This document shows, one piece after another, positions 51,628-63,419 of a stretch of 64,000 nucleotides of DNA (within the stretch, counting starts at the first letter, position 1; every line of letters begins with the position of its first letter). A program made the translations under genes and the position numbers. The stretch spans positions 868,001 to 932,000 of the forward strand of contig JAHDYR010000053.1 of the NCBI GenBank assembly GCA_019828565.1. The letters run 5' to 3'. Source of the stretch: Carpediemonas membranifera (taxonomy: Eukaryota; Fornicata). The notes under the pieces were generated by a model. The model had not been told where the DNA came from and ran no database searches. It saw nothing but the letters and a program-made list of their open reading frames with translations.

Positions 51628-54600
51628 ATGCTTACAAAGCTCGAAACGCGCTCATCGCGCGTTAAGGGCGTTGATTTTCATCCTAAGCGCCCCTTTGTGA
51701 TCGTAAGCCTTCACAATGGACTCATCCAAGTTTGTTTCCAAAAACTTGACATTTCTCACACAGATCTGGGATACCACCGTCGGCACGCTCGTTGATACCT
51801 TCAATGAGCACAACGGTCCTGTTCGCGGCATCCACTTCCACCCGAGCCAGTCTCTCTTCGTCTCTGGCGGCGATGATTCCAAGATCAAGGTTTGGGACTA
51901 CAAGAAGAAGCGTTGCCTCTACACGCTTGTCGGCCACACTGACTACATCCGCACCACCTTCTTCCACCCGGAGATGCCCTGGATCGTCTCTGCCTCTGAC
52001 GATCAGACCGTCCGCATTTGGAACTGGCAATCGCGCGAGCTCATCGCCGATCTCGTCGGCCACAACCACTGGGTCATGTGTGCTGCCTTTCACCCCAGCG
52101 ACATGTACGTCGCCAGCGCCTCACTCGACATGACTGTGCGCGTGTGGAACATTTCCCAGCTTAGGAAGCGCCAGAGCCAGAACGCCATCCAGTCGATCGC
52201 CATGCAGGTCCTCACCCTCCCCATGACCATCATTGCTTCCTCTGTGATCGGCTACGGCCACGGTAAGGGCCTCAACTGGGTCTCCTGGCACCCTGACGAA
52301 CCCCGCACGCTCATCACCACCTCCGACGACCAGTCTGTCCGCATCTGGCGCCACTCCACGGTCAAGGATGGCATGCTTTTCCCCGTAGCCACCCTCTTCG
52401 GCCATTCACACAACGTCACGTGTGCCCGCTACGTCAACAAGGCGATGATCATCTCCACTGGCGAGGACGGCTCTGTCCGTTTCTACGACGCCAAGAAGAA
52501 GACCGTCATCGACGAGAGGAAGATGGACTCTCGGGTGTGGGTCGCTGCCTGCCACCCCTCCCGCAACCTCATCGCCATCGGCCACGACTCCGGCCTGACA
52601 GTCATGGCAACCAACAGAGAGCGCCCCGCCTTCTGTGTGTCTACGGACGGCGAGACCGTCTTCTACGTCCAGCACCAGAAGTTCATCTCTCGTTCCCTCA
52701 CCACCGATGCCGACCAGCTCTACAGAGGCGACTTCAAGCCCCAGTTCGCTCCCAAGGGCATGTTCGGGGCTGGTAAGGTCAGGATGTATCCCTCCCTGCT
52801 CCAGATCACCGAGAAGCCCGGCTCCGACACGCCGTTTCCTCTCATCCTGAACTACACTGGCCCCTCGGGCAGCCTCTTTGACGTCCTCCACGACGACACC
52901 AAGGCCATCTACCAAATGACCGCGGCGTCCTCGGCCATCCTCATCTCCGGTTCGAGCGGTGCCCCTGAGCATCTCGCCGTCCTCGAGGAGGGCAACACCC
53001 AGCGTCTCCGCCTCTACCGCTACGGAAGCACTGGCCTGCAGCCCGAGCGGGGTGACGTCATCAAACTTGAGAGCTCAGGCCGCAAACTCTGCCCCGCTGG
53101 CCCTGGCGAGGTTGTCGTCATCTACGACGATTCTGTAGAGCTGATCGACTGCAAGGCCTCTGAGCACCGTCGCGCCATCGCCATCAGCGGCGCCAGACGC
53201 CTTACATGGACACCCGACTTCGAGTACGCCGCCATCCAGACGAAGAACTCGATCACTGTCGTTGACCGCCGTTTCAGCGCTGTCTGCTCCATGCGGGACC
53301 ACATCCGCATCAAGGGCGCCACGTGGTCATGTCCCGTCGGCAACTCCAACACTTGCACGACCCCCAGCCGGCAGCGTGTCGTCATCTTCGCCACCCTCAC
53401 CCACGTGAAGTATCTCCTCCTCGACGGCGAGGTCGGTGTCCTTACATCGATCAACAGACCCGTCTACCCAGTTGCCATGGTCGGCAGTAAGTTCTGGTAC
53501 ATCGACCGGCACCACCACCTTCACGCCCTTGCACTGGACACCACCATCATGGCCTTCCAGTTCGCTGTGCTCGAAGAGAGAGACGCCGACATCAGAACGT
53601 TCGCCAGGAAGTGCCTGGCCGTCGAGACCGGTACTGCGATCGTCTCTTATCTCTACCGCAAGGGTAGAGCTGACATCGCACTCGCCTTTGCTCGAACTGC
53701 CCGCATTAAGTTCCCACTTGCCATCGAGTGCAAGGATCTCGCCACCGCCAGCAGCGTTGCCGACCATCTTGCCTCCCCCAAGGCATTCAGCGAGCTCGCT
53801 CAGCTTGCCATGTCCATGGGTTCCCCTGCTATCGCCGCCGAGGGCCTCGACAAAGGCGGCCGCTCGTCCGTCTTCATCCGCACCGTGGCCGGCGCTCCAC
53901 CCGCCACTGTCGATCCTGCCGACCCGATTGGCAGCATCGTAGCCAAGCAGGGCGACATCACGGACCTGCTCAAAGCCTCGGGACTCCACGCCCTCGCCGC
54001 TGCCGCTGCCTTTAGACGCGGCCAGACGCCCGAGACATCCCATGTCCCAGCTGTCCGCATCGCCAAGATCCGCGAGTTTACCGCTAACTTTGACGGCCGT
54101 TCGACCCTGACGCCTCTGGAGCCTGTCATCGACCCCGAGGCCGCCATGCAGGACCTCCCCAGCGTCGTACACCCAGTTCCATTCCTCAGCACCCTCGACA
54201 CAGCCGCTTCCGAGGACACTGGCCTAGCTGGCGACTGGGAGGACGACCTCGAGCTGTCCGACGACGACGAAGAAGAGACCCCCGCTGTCTCGAAGCCCGC
54301 CCCCGCCAAGGCCAAGGTCGCCGCCACCCCCAATGCCGGTGGCTGGGACGATGACGACCTCGACCTCTCTGACGAGGATGAGGACGAGTTCGTTGAGGGC
54401 CCGTCTGGTGGTGCCCCTTGCCCCCTGCCCGCCGAGCATCCATTCATGGGCCGTGCCATCGATGCCACCCCCGTCGAGCTCTTCGCGATGGGAAAGGCCG
54501 ACGCCGCCCTTGCCCGCCTCGCCGCCTCCCCCGTACAGGCCCATGTGTCGAACAAGGAGGTCCGCGAGGTCATCCGCATGGCCGCCGTGTCTAGCACGGT

Positions 54601-55366
54601 CTTCATCTCGGGTGCCCCGATCCCGCTGGCGGACCCCGACACCCTGCCCCTCAACTCGGCCACCGCAGCACCCCGTGTCCCATTCACTGACGCTGGTCTC
54701 GCCAACCAGCTCGAGTCAGCTCACCAGGACGTCTGTAACATCGGCAACAACGTCTCTGTCGAGCAGGGTGTGGCCCAGCTTGATGCCGCCATCGCCCGCC
54801 TCCGCACCGTGATCGTCGCCCACGCCGTCATCCACCCGATGGAGAAGGTTGCCGAGGACAGCGTGCCCGCCAAGGCCCGTAATCTCATCCACTTCTGCAT
54901 CCTCGACCGCGAGCGCCGCTCTGCTACCGACCCGATGGATCAGCTCCGCGCCCTCTCCTACGAGGCCTTCTTTGTCAGCCGCCAGATGAAGGATTGGTCG
55001 CCTCTCACCACACCAATCGTTAAGCTGGCCAGGAATGACCACTTCAAGGCCTGCAAGACGGCTGAGCTGTGGCCGTACGTGCAGTACTTCTCTCAGGCCC
55101 TCGTGAGTCACAATCTGTCCGTCGCTGACAAGACTCAGAACGACAAGGTCCGTGCCAAGGCCGGTAAGAAGCTTAGCGAGCCCGGAACTGTCCAGACGTA
55201 CGCTGACGAGCGCTTTGGCATCATCAGCCAGAACAACGGGTTCTTCAACGCTGCCGAGCCGCTCGAGCCGCTGACGCTGCAGGACGACAAGGAGCTCTGC
55301 CCTATATGCGGCACGGCCCATGCTGCCGGATTCCACGGGGAGTGTGTCTGCGGCATTGATGTGTAA
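51628..55366 (+). CDS. COPA: Coatomer subunit alpha
   Basis: Exons 51628-51729 and 51764-55366, 1234 aa, very near the animal length of about 1224. The N-terminus [21 protein letters not shown] and the GLIQ/IWD junction match alpha-COP only after splicing. Six or seven WD40 repeats (about residues 10-320) form the propeller that binds KKxx cargo tails. An alpha-solenoid follows, then a linker with acidic runs, and a C-terminal domain ending in a paired Cys segment ([19 protein letters not shown]). The protein is part of the COPI B-subcomplex in Golgi-to-ER transport. Confidence 0.95.
51730..51763 (+). other. 34-nt intron of alpha-COP
   Basis: Donor GTTTGT, acceptor TCTCACACAG, phase 0. Confidence 0.85.
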
Positions 55367-56094
55367 GTGAGTAAAGACAGTTTGATATGAATGACGGGAC
55401 GTCAACAGTGGGGTCTGTCGGCTGAGGGCCGGGCAGTTGCAGGAGACCGAACTCGGGTCAGCCAAAACTGTGTTCATTACAACGTTTCTGACGACTTATC
55501 ATCATGAGCGCTTCCGCCGCGGCTTAGAATTCAGTCAATTCAGTCGCTGGTGAGCTCTGGATGCTAGGGGGACGTGGTGGATGGGCGTCATTGAAGAAGA
55601 CGATCTCCCAACCGACTTAAGAAGAGAGGAGGTTGGGTACAGGGCAGTATTACGCAGCATTTCTGCCTGGACTGACCCTCCGGCAGTCGAGCACTTTCAT
55701 CTTTATAACCATCACTCTGACCCTTGGTCTCGTCTCGATGAATCAGCCTCGCCAAAGTCGAGCCAATCAGCAGCGCACCGGGGTCCGATACTCACGTCTC
55801 ACACCTGCCTCTCACACACTCGCACTCCATCTCGCCACTGGACACCGCGCCCGGCAATCTCTTCAAGTCGAGGGGGGTTTGAAGGAGGGGTCAGTCGCCC
55901 TCTTGGAGGCGTTGTAGACCCGGCAGTTACCCTCAGCGAGTGCAACGGCGATGTCGAATTTGAGCCGGTGGATGTCCCAGCGACTCGGCGACTGTGGCAG
56001 ATAGCGAGACGAGGAGTAGTGTTGCGCAGTTAAACACATTGTTCGACCCTTCATAAGCACAAGCAGTCGAGCACTAAAGTGCTCGTTGGCAATC
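55367..56094. other. Intergenic region, no confident gene
   Basis: 728 bases. A 150-codon frame at 55581-56033 has an ATG, but its composition is irregular and it has no motif. Confidence 0.45.
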
Positions 56095-56424
56095 ATGGGA
56101 AAACGTCAGCGTGAGAAGCAAGCGAAGGCAAGAGCGCAAAACATGCTCTTGAAGCCAAGAGAAAAACGCACAGCGAGCAAGAAGCCCGGATCTTCCTCCG
56201 GCCAGGTTGTTGAAATCAATGAAGCTTTGTGGCGCCCTGCAAGGATCTCTGCCACTGCCGACGTGTTTAAGGACTGCAATAAGATGGGTCTTGCCTCTTT
56301 CGAGGTGTTTAATCCCAACGGAGAGCCCGAGGACGTTGAAATGGACCTTGAGCAGTACACCTTCATGGACGGCGAGGAGTTCGAGGTCTCCGAGGGTGAA
56401 GATGAGGCCCAGGACAACAAGTAA
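56095..56424 (+). CDS. Small basic/acidic protein, function unknown
   Basis: 109 aa from the ATG at 56095. The N-terminal 45 residues are highly basic (GKRQREKQAKARAQ, REKRTASKK), the end is acidic (SEGEDEAQD), and the middle reads VVEINEALWRPARISATADVF. Such charge layout is common in nucleolar or chromatin-associated proteins. I recognise no family. Confidence 0.5.
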   Translation: MGKRQREKQAKARAQNMLLKPREKRTASKKPGSSSGQVVEINEALWRPARISATADVFKDCNKMGLASFEVFNPNGEPEDVEMDLEQYTFMDGEEFEVSEGEDEAQDNK

Positions 56425-56617
56425 GCGTGCTGTATAGTCATGGGGCTCAATATATTACCTTAATTTGCATAAACCGACGCTTGCAGTCATTCGTTCGTTC
56501 CCACGGGGAAGCTGCTCTCCATTCCAGCGATGATAGCTACAATACCAGCCATTCACCATCAGCAGTACACCATCAACACACTGCATGCCCGATAATAGCT
56601 TTTTTGTCGTTTTTTAT

Positions 56618-59374
56618 TCACACAGCCCCCGCCAGCAGCGCCAACGCTGCCCCGACTGATCCGTCCAGTGCCCTCTCACGGATCTCACCTGGGTCCGCCC
56701 CACCAGACAAGTGGGACGCCGCGGACGCAGGGTCACATGCCAACAAGGACAAGAGAGCAAGGTACCTTTCGCCGTCCGGCAGAGTCGCGAGGAAGTTCTT
56801 GAGGTGCGGCCTGTATTGAGTGGGTTGTAGCAAGAGTCTGCCAGTCTGTCCGTGCTCATAATAGACTCGGTAGAGCTCATCAAGGAAGGCTCTAAAGTCC
56901 TCAGGGTCGAGCTGGGCGATCATCTGCTCGATCTCGGGGGGGTTGGCAACAGCCTCTTCGTTGGCCACTAGAACGGGGCCGACGTCAAGCACGGGAAGGC
57001 CCTCGAGACCCTGTCTGGCACAATGTGTGAACATGATCAGTGTCACGAGATGGCGCCACTCCTTGGCATCCAGTGCGAGCTTGAGGACGTCGGGTGACCC
57101 GACAGCAACCCTGGAGAAAAGCTCGATGAGCCCAAACCTGCGCAGCGAGTACTTCTCCTCAGAGATCACGCCGCAGACCTCGGACAGGTGCCGACCCACG
57201 CCAAGGATGAGGCCAACGATAGACTCGAGGCTGACTGAGCACGCGGCAGGGAACCCGTCGATCTCTGGGGCGACCCGCTCAAGCACTGTCAGCGCCCTGT
57301 CACAGACAACGCACACCGAGTCGAACAGTGTCGCGTCATAAACCCAGGAACCACGGCTGGTGCGTGGTGACCACGTTGGTGAGAGAAGGAGGGCCGCTAA
57401 CCCCGCCTCGTCGAAGGGCTTGGTTGCACCGATAACGAGTGCATCAATTGCAGCGAGATATGATGAAAGAGATTCGTAATCTACAGAATCTGGATCCGTT
57501 GATTCAATCAACGCCTCTGTGGCATCGCACAGGACGGCAAGGGCCTTGGGAATCGTCGAGGGCGACATGCAGAGTGCGTCTATCGTCCCAAAGAACTGCT
57601 GCGATGGCCGCAGCGTCGTCTGCTCCAGGGCCCTCAGCACGACCGTGGGGTTGGGCGTGTCAGCGAGGGCGTCGAGCAGAGCAGAGCATGACAAGACGTG
57701 CGCCAGCCTCTCCGCAATGGCTTGGACGACGGCGGCAGGCAGGGAATCGAACACGAAGCTGCAACACTCGTCTCGCAGCATTGCGATGAGACCAATAGCT
57801 GTGTCGCGTCTTGGGTGGAGCCAGGAGGCGGTCACCATATGTGCGGTCGCCGGGTCAGTTTGACTGTGCGCGGACTCAGCCCATCTTGGATCAGAGGTTG
57901 GCTCAGATGTGTGATTGCGGTCGAGCAGCCCGACTAGAACACGACCAAATGACTCAAAATCAACTGTACCTTGCCTGGTGTAGTTCTGAAGGATAGCATC
58001 TATGGTGGAGGAGACGAAGCCGGTATCTCCCCTGCTAAACGCGCTAATCATGTGGTTAAGCTGCACCGTCATGCCCTCGTCCGTCGTGGCAATGGCTGCG
58101 GCGACAGGGGCGCCTGCCGTGAGTCTGCGTGCCATGAGGTCCGCCTGCACTGCGTAGTAAATGCTATCCGGGCCCACGATGAAGACCGCAGTAGTCGGAA
58201 TCGGCCTGAGAGCACTCCCAGTCGCCAGCATCACCCTGCTCGCAACCGCGCCAGACCCTAGCACGGCCAGGGGGACGCTGGTCCTGGGTCTGGTGTCGAC
58301 GGGGAACTCAAGCGGCCCAACAGAGCCGGGCGTCACGACGAACAGCTCATGGTGCATGTTGGGGGCGACCACCCGCACCTTGGAGGTGTTGGGGGCCGCA
58401 AGGTCAAGGGCATTTGTGATTTCACCTTCCACCAGCTCTGCAGCGACGAGTGTGTGTCGTCCCGAGAGTGTGATGCGGGCATAGAGCATCAGACCGGCCC
58501 TGGTGGGACCCATACCGGCCAGCCTGGCGGACTTGCCTCTGTGTCCTTGCATGCAGGCGGCGATGGCATCCAGGGGGTCCAGTGCGGACGTCAGCTGGGC
58601 GATCGGCCCCTTACCCTTGGAACTGAGCTTGAACTCGAGCAGCATGGTCGGCGTGAGCAGTGTCAGTCTGTCTCCCGCCTGACTGACGGCTGCAGAGAGA
58701 ATGGGCCCGACCCGCTCACCAGATTCAAGCTCCTCTGCGGTAGCGGGGCCGGTGGTGTCCGCGGTGATCCATGTCTTGAGCCTGGCGTACATCTGGCCGA
58801 TAGACGGCTTGTATACGAAGACTAGGCGGTGGTAGCTCGGGCGGTGGGCGTCGTTGCCGTAGAGATGGCCGCTGGAAGAGCCGACAAGGACGGTGCTGTC
58901 GTGAACGACGAGGGTGGTGGCCGTGGCATCCTTCTCCAGTGGAATAGGAGTGGCTGAGGCGGGCTGGACGGCCTGTGGCGGCCGGGTGTTGCTGAATGTG
59001 TACTTGAGTGCTGTGCCAGACTTAGAAATGACGTGAGCGACGATATGGCCGGATGCATCGGGGATTTGCACGTCTATAAGATCAATATTGGTCTCGAAAA
59101 CCTGGAAATCTGACCGTGTGAGGTCTACAGCGAAGTGGCTCGGGGAAACAAGCGAAATGAGCCGAACGAAGTCCTTATAGATGTAGCAGACAAAGCCTGA
59201 AGCAACAACAGTGGCTGCAAGTGGCTCTGGATCGCCATTGCGCCTCTGAACAGGCAGGAAGCTCTTCACCTCCATTCTTTCGTTCGACTCGGCCAGTCGC
59301 CCCCGCCCAGACAGAGTCAGTACAGGCGCAGATGCCGAATGCTTGGCAAGAGGTCGAGCCTGACGTTGTGACAT
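56618..59374 (-). CDS. Probable beta-propeller/alpha-solenoid nucleoporin (Nup133/Nup155-like)
   Basis: 918 aa. Residues 40-400 are beta-rich with propeller-like blades (VVHDSTVLVGSSSGHLYG, HHELFVVTPGSVGPLEF). Residues 430-900 are helical (solenoid). This two-part layout and overall size suggest a scaffold nucleoporin of the Nup133/Nup155 type. No catalytic motif, signal peptide or membrane segment is seen. Other propeller-solenoid coat proteins, for example of vesicle tethering complexes, remain possible; the family call is by architecture, not by a diagnostic motif. Confidence 0.45.
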   Translation of the reverse strand: MSQRQARPLAKHSASAPVLTLSGRGRLAESNERMEVKSFLPVQRRNGDPEPLAATVVASGFVCYIYKDFVRLISLVSPSHFAVDLTRSDFQVFETNIDLIDVQIPDASGHIVAHVISKSGTALKYTFSNTRPPQAVQPASATPIPLEKDATATTLVVHDSTVLVGSSSGHLYGNDAHRPSYHRLVFVYKPSIGQMYARLKTWITADTTGPATAEELESGERVGPILSAAVSQAGDRLTLLTPTMLLEFKLSSKGKGPIAQLTSALDPLDAIAACMQGHRGKSARLAGMGPTRAGLMLYARITLSGRHTLVAAELVEGEITNALDLAAPNTSKVRVVAPNMHHELFVVTPGSVGPLEFPVDTRPRTSVPLAVLGSGAVASRVMLATGSALRPIPTTAVFIVGPDSIYYAVQADLMARRLTAGAPVAAAIATTDEGMTVQLNHMISAFSRGDTGFVSSTIDAILQNYTRQGTVDFESFGRVLVGLLDRNHTSEPTSDPRWAESAHSQTDPATAHMVTASWLHPRRDTAIGLIAMLRDECCSFVFDSLPAAVVQAIAERLAHVLSCSALLDALADTPNPTVVLRALEQTTLRPSQQFFGTIDALCMSPSTIPKALAVLCDATEALIESTDPDSVDYESLSSYLAAIDALVIGATKPFDEAGLAALLLSPTWSPRTSRGSWVYDATLFDSVCVVCDRALTVLERVAPEIDGFPAACSVSLESIVGLILGVGRHLSEVCGVISEEKYSLRRFGLIELFSRVAVGSPDVLKLALDAKEWRHLVTLIMFTHCARQGLEGLPVLDVGPVLVANEEAVANPPEIEQMIAQLDPEDFRAFLDELYRVYYEHGQTGRLLLQPTQYRPHLKNFLATLPDGERYLALLSLLACDPASAASHLSGGADPGEIRERALDGSVGAALALLAGAV

Positions 59375-59591
59375 CGAGTTTCCGCCGAAAGAGCTGCTCG
59401 ACAGATCCGAATATGAATTTGTCGTGATGACGTTACTGCCTCACTCTCAACGAACAGACCGCTCCTGGGCAGATGAAAGAGGAGCTATGACTGATAAGAG
59501 CGCGTTGTCACCAACCAGCCAGACCGAAAAATCGCAGGATAGTCCCCAAAACAACAGAAGTTGACTTCGTAACCACTCCAAAGCAAACCAC
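59375..59591. promoter_or_regulatory. Divergent promoter region, nucleoporin-like gene and NEK
   Basis: 217 bases between divergent starts. No shared motif is obvious. Confidence 0.35.
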
Positions 59592-61873
59592 ATGAATAAG
59601 TACGAACGTATTCGAGTGATCGGGAAAGGATCATTTGGCTCCGCGGTCCTTGTCCGTTCTAAGGTGGATCGAAAGACTTATGTCGTCAAACTCATCAACG
59701 TCGCCCAGCTGAACGCCAAGGAGCGTGCGGATGCCAACAAGGAGGTGAAGATCCTCGGAGACATGAAGCACCCCAACATCATTGGCTACCGTGAGTCCTT
59801 TCTCGAGAAGAAGGTCCTCCATATCGTAATGGACTATGCTGACGCCGGGGACCTCTACGCAGCCATCCAACAGCAGAAGAGGAGGGGCGTGGGGTCCTAC
59901 TTCTCCGAGGACCAGGTGCTAGATTGGTTTGTCCAAATCTGCCTGGCATTGAAGCACGTTCACGACCGTAAGATCCTCCACCGAGACCTCAAAACCCAGA
60001 ACATCTTCCTGACGAAGGGAAACATCGTCAAGCTCGGAGACTTCGGCATTGCCAAGGTCCTGAAGGACACGATGGAGTGTGCCCGCACGGCCATCGGCAC
60101 GCCATACTACCTCAGTCCGGAGATATGCGAGGACAAGCCCTACAACAACAAGTCCGACCTATGGAGCCTCGGATGCGTGCTATATGGTTCGTTCTCCACT
60201 TCAACACAGCTAACCCAGAGCTCTTGACCTTGAAGCACGCCTTTGATGGCCAGAACATGAAAGCCCTCGTCACCCGCATCCTGAGGGGCGCATACCCGCC
60301 TGTCTCCTCCAGATATTCTAAGGAGCTCCGCGATCTTGTGTCGAGTATGCTGACTAAGAATCCCAGATCACGGCCGACGATCAATCAGATCCTGAAGACG
60401 ACGATCATAAGGCAACGGATCTCTAAGTACCTCTCCCAGGACGAGATCAACGACGAGTTCAGCCACACCGTGATCCATGCTAACCCGGCCATGCCCGGTC
60501 AGCGTATCAGCAAGGTTAACCCCCTCCTAAGGGACTTCGGCATCGCTGAGAACAACCTCGGGATGAAGAGTGATCGGTCGGCCCCCAACCCTGCTGCCAG
60601 ACCTCAGCCTGCTGCCGTTCGGCCCCCGCCTAAGATCGTCCGTCCACCAAGCGCCCATGCATTGCCCAGTCGACAACAGGCGCGCCCATCGTCCGCGGCA
60701 GACTGGGTAGAGAAGCGCAAGGCCCAGCTTGACCTCCTCCAACGTGACCGGGATCGTCTCCAGCAAGCCCGGCCGAGCTCCAGGGCCAGCGAAGGGAAGA
60801 AGCCTCAGGCACCTTCTAGGGCAAGTGAGATGCAGGCCAGACTCGAGCGGCTCAAGGTGGAGAAGGAGAGGATAGAACACGAGGCGGCCGCACGAAAGGC
60901 AGAGCAGATACGTGCCCAGCGAGAGGAGCAGGCCAGAAGGGAGGCAGCGCGGGTCAAGGCCGAGGAACTAGCCCGCAAGAGGGAGTTCAAGGACCGCATG
61001 GAAGCTGCTGAGAGGAACAGAAGGGCTGCAGCACGGCCCAGTGCGTACCAGAGAGAGGTGGCCGCCAGAGAGGCCGAGGAGAAGAGGAAGGCCGAGGCGA
61101 AGGCCCAGGCGGCCCGTGAGAGGGAGATGGAGCGGGCGAGGGCAGCCCAGCAGAAGAAGGAGCGCGAGCAGCCCGAGACCGACATGAAGCGGGCAGAGCG
61201 AATTGCTGCCCGCGACGAGAACAGGAAGCTCATGCGTGATATGATTAAGCGGCAGCAGCAGGAGATGAAGCGCGACAGGGCCCACTCTATCAACAAGCCG
61301 CCCGTGGCCCAGCAGAGGGAGCAGCAGCGTGTGGTCGAGGAACCCGTCGAGGTCCCGCTGAACCCGGCACCCCGCCAGGAGCCCTCAAACGAAGGGCACG
61401 GGCAGGATGAGGCGGCGTACGAGATGACACCTGAGGACGAGGCCGCCCACAACGATGAGAGCGTCCAGGACCGCCAGGCGATGGTCCAGGCGATGCTCTC
61501 GGCCTTGGATGACGAGGGCGACGGCGAGGACTTCGAAGACGAGCGTGTGAACCCACTAGGTGGCGATGGGAAGCCACAGGGCGGTCAGTTTGTCATGGAC
61601 GGCAAGGTTATCAGCGTCGGATCCAGTGACGATAGCCTTTCGTACCGTATCGAAGCATTGAGAGTGTATCTCGAGGCCGACCTTGGCGCTGATCGATTCT
61701 TCGGTGTCTATCAGGAGATGATGTCTCTGACGGAGAATGACGATGATGACGACGCTATTGAGACTCGAATTAGGGCCATCCTTGGCGACAAGCTGCCCGT
61801 TGTCCAGCTCGTGCAGCAGCTGATATACTGCGAGGACCTCATTAACCAGCAGCAGGTGAACGTGTTGGGGTGA
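59592..61873 (+). CDS. NEK-family protein kinase with coiled-coil tail
   Basis: Exons 59592-60186 and 60219-61873, 749 aa. The kinase domain (residues 4-260) has [13 protein letters not shown] (K33), HRDLKTQN (D132), DFG (D150) and the NEK signature [11 protein letters not shown]. The intron falls between the SLGCVLY strand and the LLTLKHAF segment, and splicing restores the standard NEK spacing. Residues 350-520 form a long Arg/Glu/Ala-rich coiled coil, as in NEK1-type kinases. NEKs act at basal bodies, flagella and in mitosis and are greatly expanded in metamonads. TGTAAA lies 13 bases after the stop. Confidence 0.9.
60187..60218 (+). other. 32-nt intron of NEK with an alternative acceptor
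   Basis: Donor GTTCGT. The acceptor GCTAACCCAG ending at 60218 gives the family-like [13 protein letters not shown] second acceptor CAACACAG ending at 60209 is also in frame and would add three residues. Confidence 0.75.
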
Positions 61874-62422
61874 GTGGTGAGTGTACTGTAAATCTCTGTG
61901 ATGGTGAGACTTGGGTGATGGTTGGTGGTCTGGGCGCACCTGGACCTATATATATACTCCAATTTACGTATTTAATGGGTTATGTGTACTTTTACTTAAA
62001 CCCATTTATATATACTTCCCACTTTACATCACAAGAGCGGTATTATCAGTACTGCTGCTCCATCTGTCCATCAGTGCTTTATCATGGGTGCTGTGAAGGA
62101 ATGTGCGATTGATCTTGATTGGTCTGGACTTGACCGTATCTCCAGGCTAATGCCCCCCAATTACCCCCAGGTGTATCACCGAGCGTTCCACCACAGCTTT
62201 GACATTGTTGACTCCGATTGACTTAATCATGTTGGATTGGTTGAACACGTTTCTTCATTTCTTGTATGCACCCCTACAAGATCAATCAAGCATACGAGTC
62301 AAGTTTTTTCATTTCAGTCAACTTTCGGACTCTTGTTCCCCAGTCAAATTCTTTTTTTCCTTTTTCTGATTGAGCTAGTCAGGTGACTGGACGAGAACTA
62401 TAATTTTTCTAATCGCAGTGAG
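61874..62422. other. AT-rich intergenic region
   Basis: 549 bases with several TATATA stretches (about 61948-61956 and 62008-62013). No gene is seen. Confidence 0.5.
61887..61892 (+). terminator. TGTAAA, candidate poly(A) signal of NEK
   Basis: 13 bases after the stop. Confidence 0.4.
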
Positions 62423-63148
62423 ATGCACGGTAACCTTCCGCGCCAGCCTTTGCGTCAACAAAGGTCAGCAAATCCGATTTTCACGGTAGACACGAAGATT
62501 CGATCATTTTCGAATCAGACGACAAGTTGCGTGAGAAACGCAATGGGAACGAAGGAGAGCATTAGTTCCATCAGCAAGAGTTCTGTGGATGCGATTTCTC
62601 TTGCTCAATCGTCTTCTTTCCCCACAAGGGACGAATCTGATGAGTTCAGCTGTGATTTCTCTGAGCTTCCTTCTATCCGAGAGCTATCGATCCACGAGCT
62701 TCACACCTTGACTAGGTCCACTCATCAACCAACATTAACAGCGGAATGCTTCTCCATGCTCTCAGAGAACGACAGTCCTTCAATGATCGAGCTCGAATCG
62801 ACGATGGTGGACGCCTCACTCTACGAGATTCCCGAGGACGCCTTCAGCGACAACAGCGAGCGCCTATCCTTCCACCCAGCTGACGAGGAGGACAACTACG
62901 ACGTCTACGACTCGGATTCGTCGTCGACTCTACCATCCATTGGTCCCATCGAAATACCACGCCTTACTCTTAACGACGTGCAGTACAACTGTTCCAGTGC
63001 TAGTACGGTATCTATGGCGCCTAGGAAGCGCGAAGGCTTTATTTCTCGCTTCATAAGGGCCATTGCAAACGTGTTCGCACTTGCTATCTTCAGAATCATC
63101 GACTTCGTAGCGCTGAGGCCTGGATTTGACTCCGTTCTCTCTCAATAA
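62423..63148 (+). CDS. Hypothetical protein with C-terminal amphipathic/hydrophobic helix
   Basis: 241 aa from the ATG at 62423. The first 190 residues are Ser/Thr/Glu/Asp-rich and probably disordered. Residues about 208-233 (GFISRFIRAIANVFALAIF...) form a hydrophobic, partly amphipathic helix that could insert in or bind a membrane. No family is recognised. Confidence 0.5.
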   Translation: MHGNLPRQPLRQQRSANPIFTVDTKIRSFSNQTTSCVRNAMGTKESISSISKSSVDAISLAQSSSFPTRDESDEFSCDFSELPSIRELSIHELHTLTRSTHQPTLTAECFSMLSENDSPSMIELESTMVDASLYEIPEDAFSDNSERLSFHPADEEDNYDVYDSDSSSTLPSIGPIEIPRLTLNDVQYNCSSASTVSMAPRKREGFISRFIRAIANVFALAIFRIIDFVALRPGFDSVLSQ

Positions 63149-63419
63149 CTTCTCTCTTTTGTATTCATAAACGCCTGCGCTTAAAATTTTCACTGGCAGA
63201 CGGTCAATGACGGTCTCGAATCCTCCATGAAAGGATTCTCGACAATTGAGGACCATTGCGTCGTTGTGCCACCATAGATCCCAGCTAGCACTACCCAGCG
63301 AGGCAATGTGCCTTCCGACTCAGTTTCACTTTAGTGTGTTTTCTCGCGGCAGCGACAAACCACCAGATATCCATCATCGTATCTACATTATTTACAGTTC
63401 ATATACATGAGTGAGGACA
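63149..63419. other. Convergent intergenic region
   Basis: TTTACA at 63391-63396 (TGTAAA on the minus strand) lies 23 bases after the stop of the GARP gene. Nothing else is seen. Confidence 0.45.

Noticed and set aside
55581..56033. 150-codon frame between alpha-COP and the small basic protein gene
   Set aside because: It has an ATG but no recognisable domain or regular composition; other frames overlap it. I could not support it.
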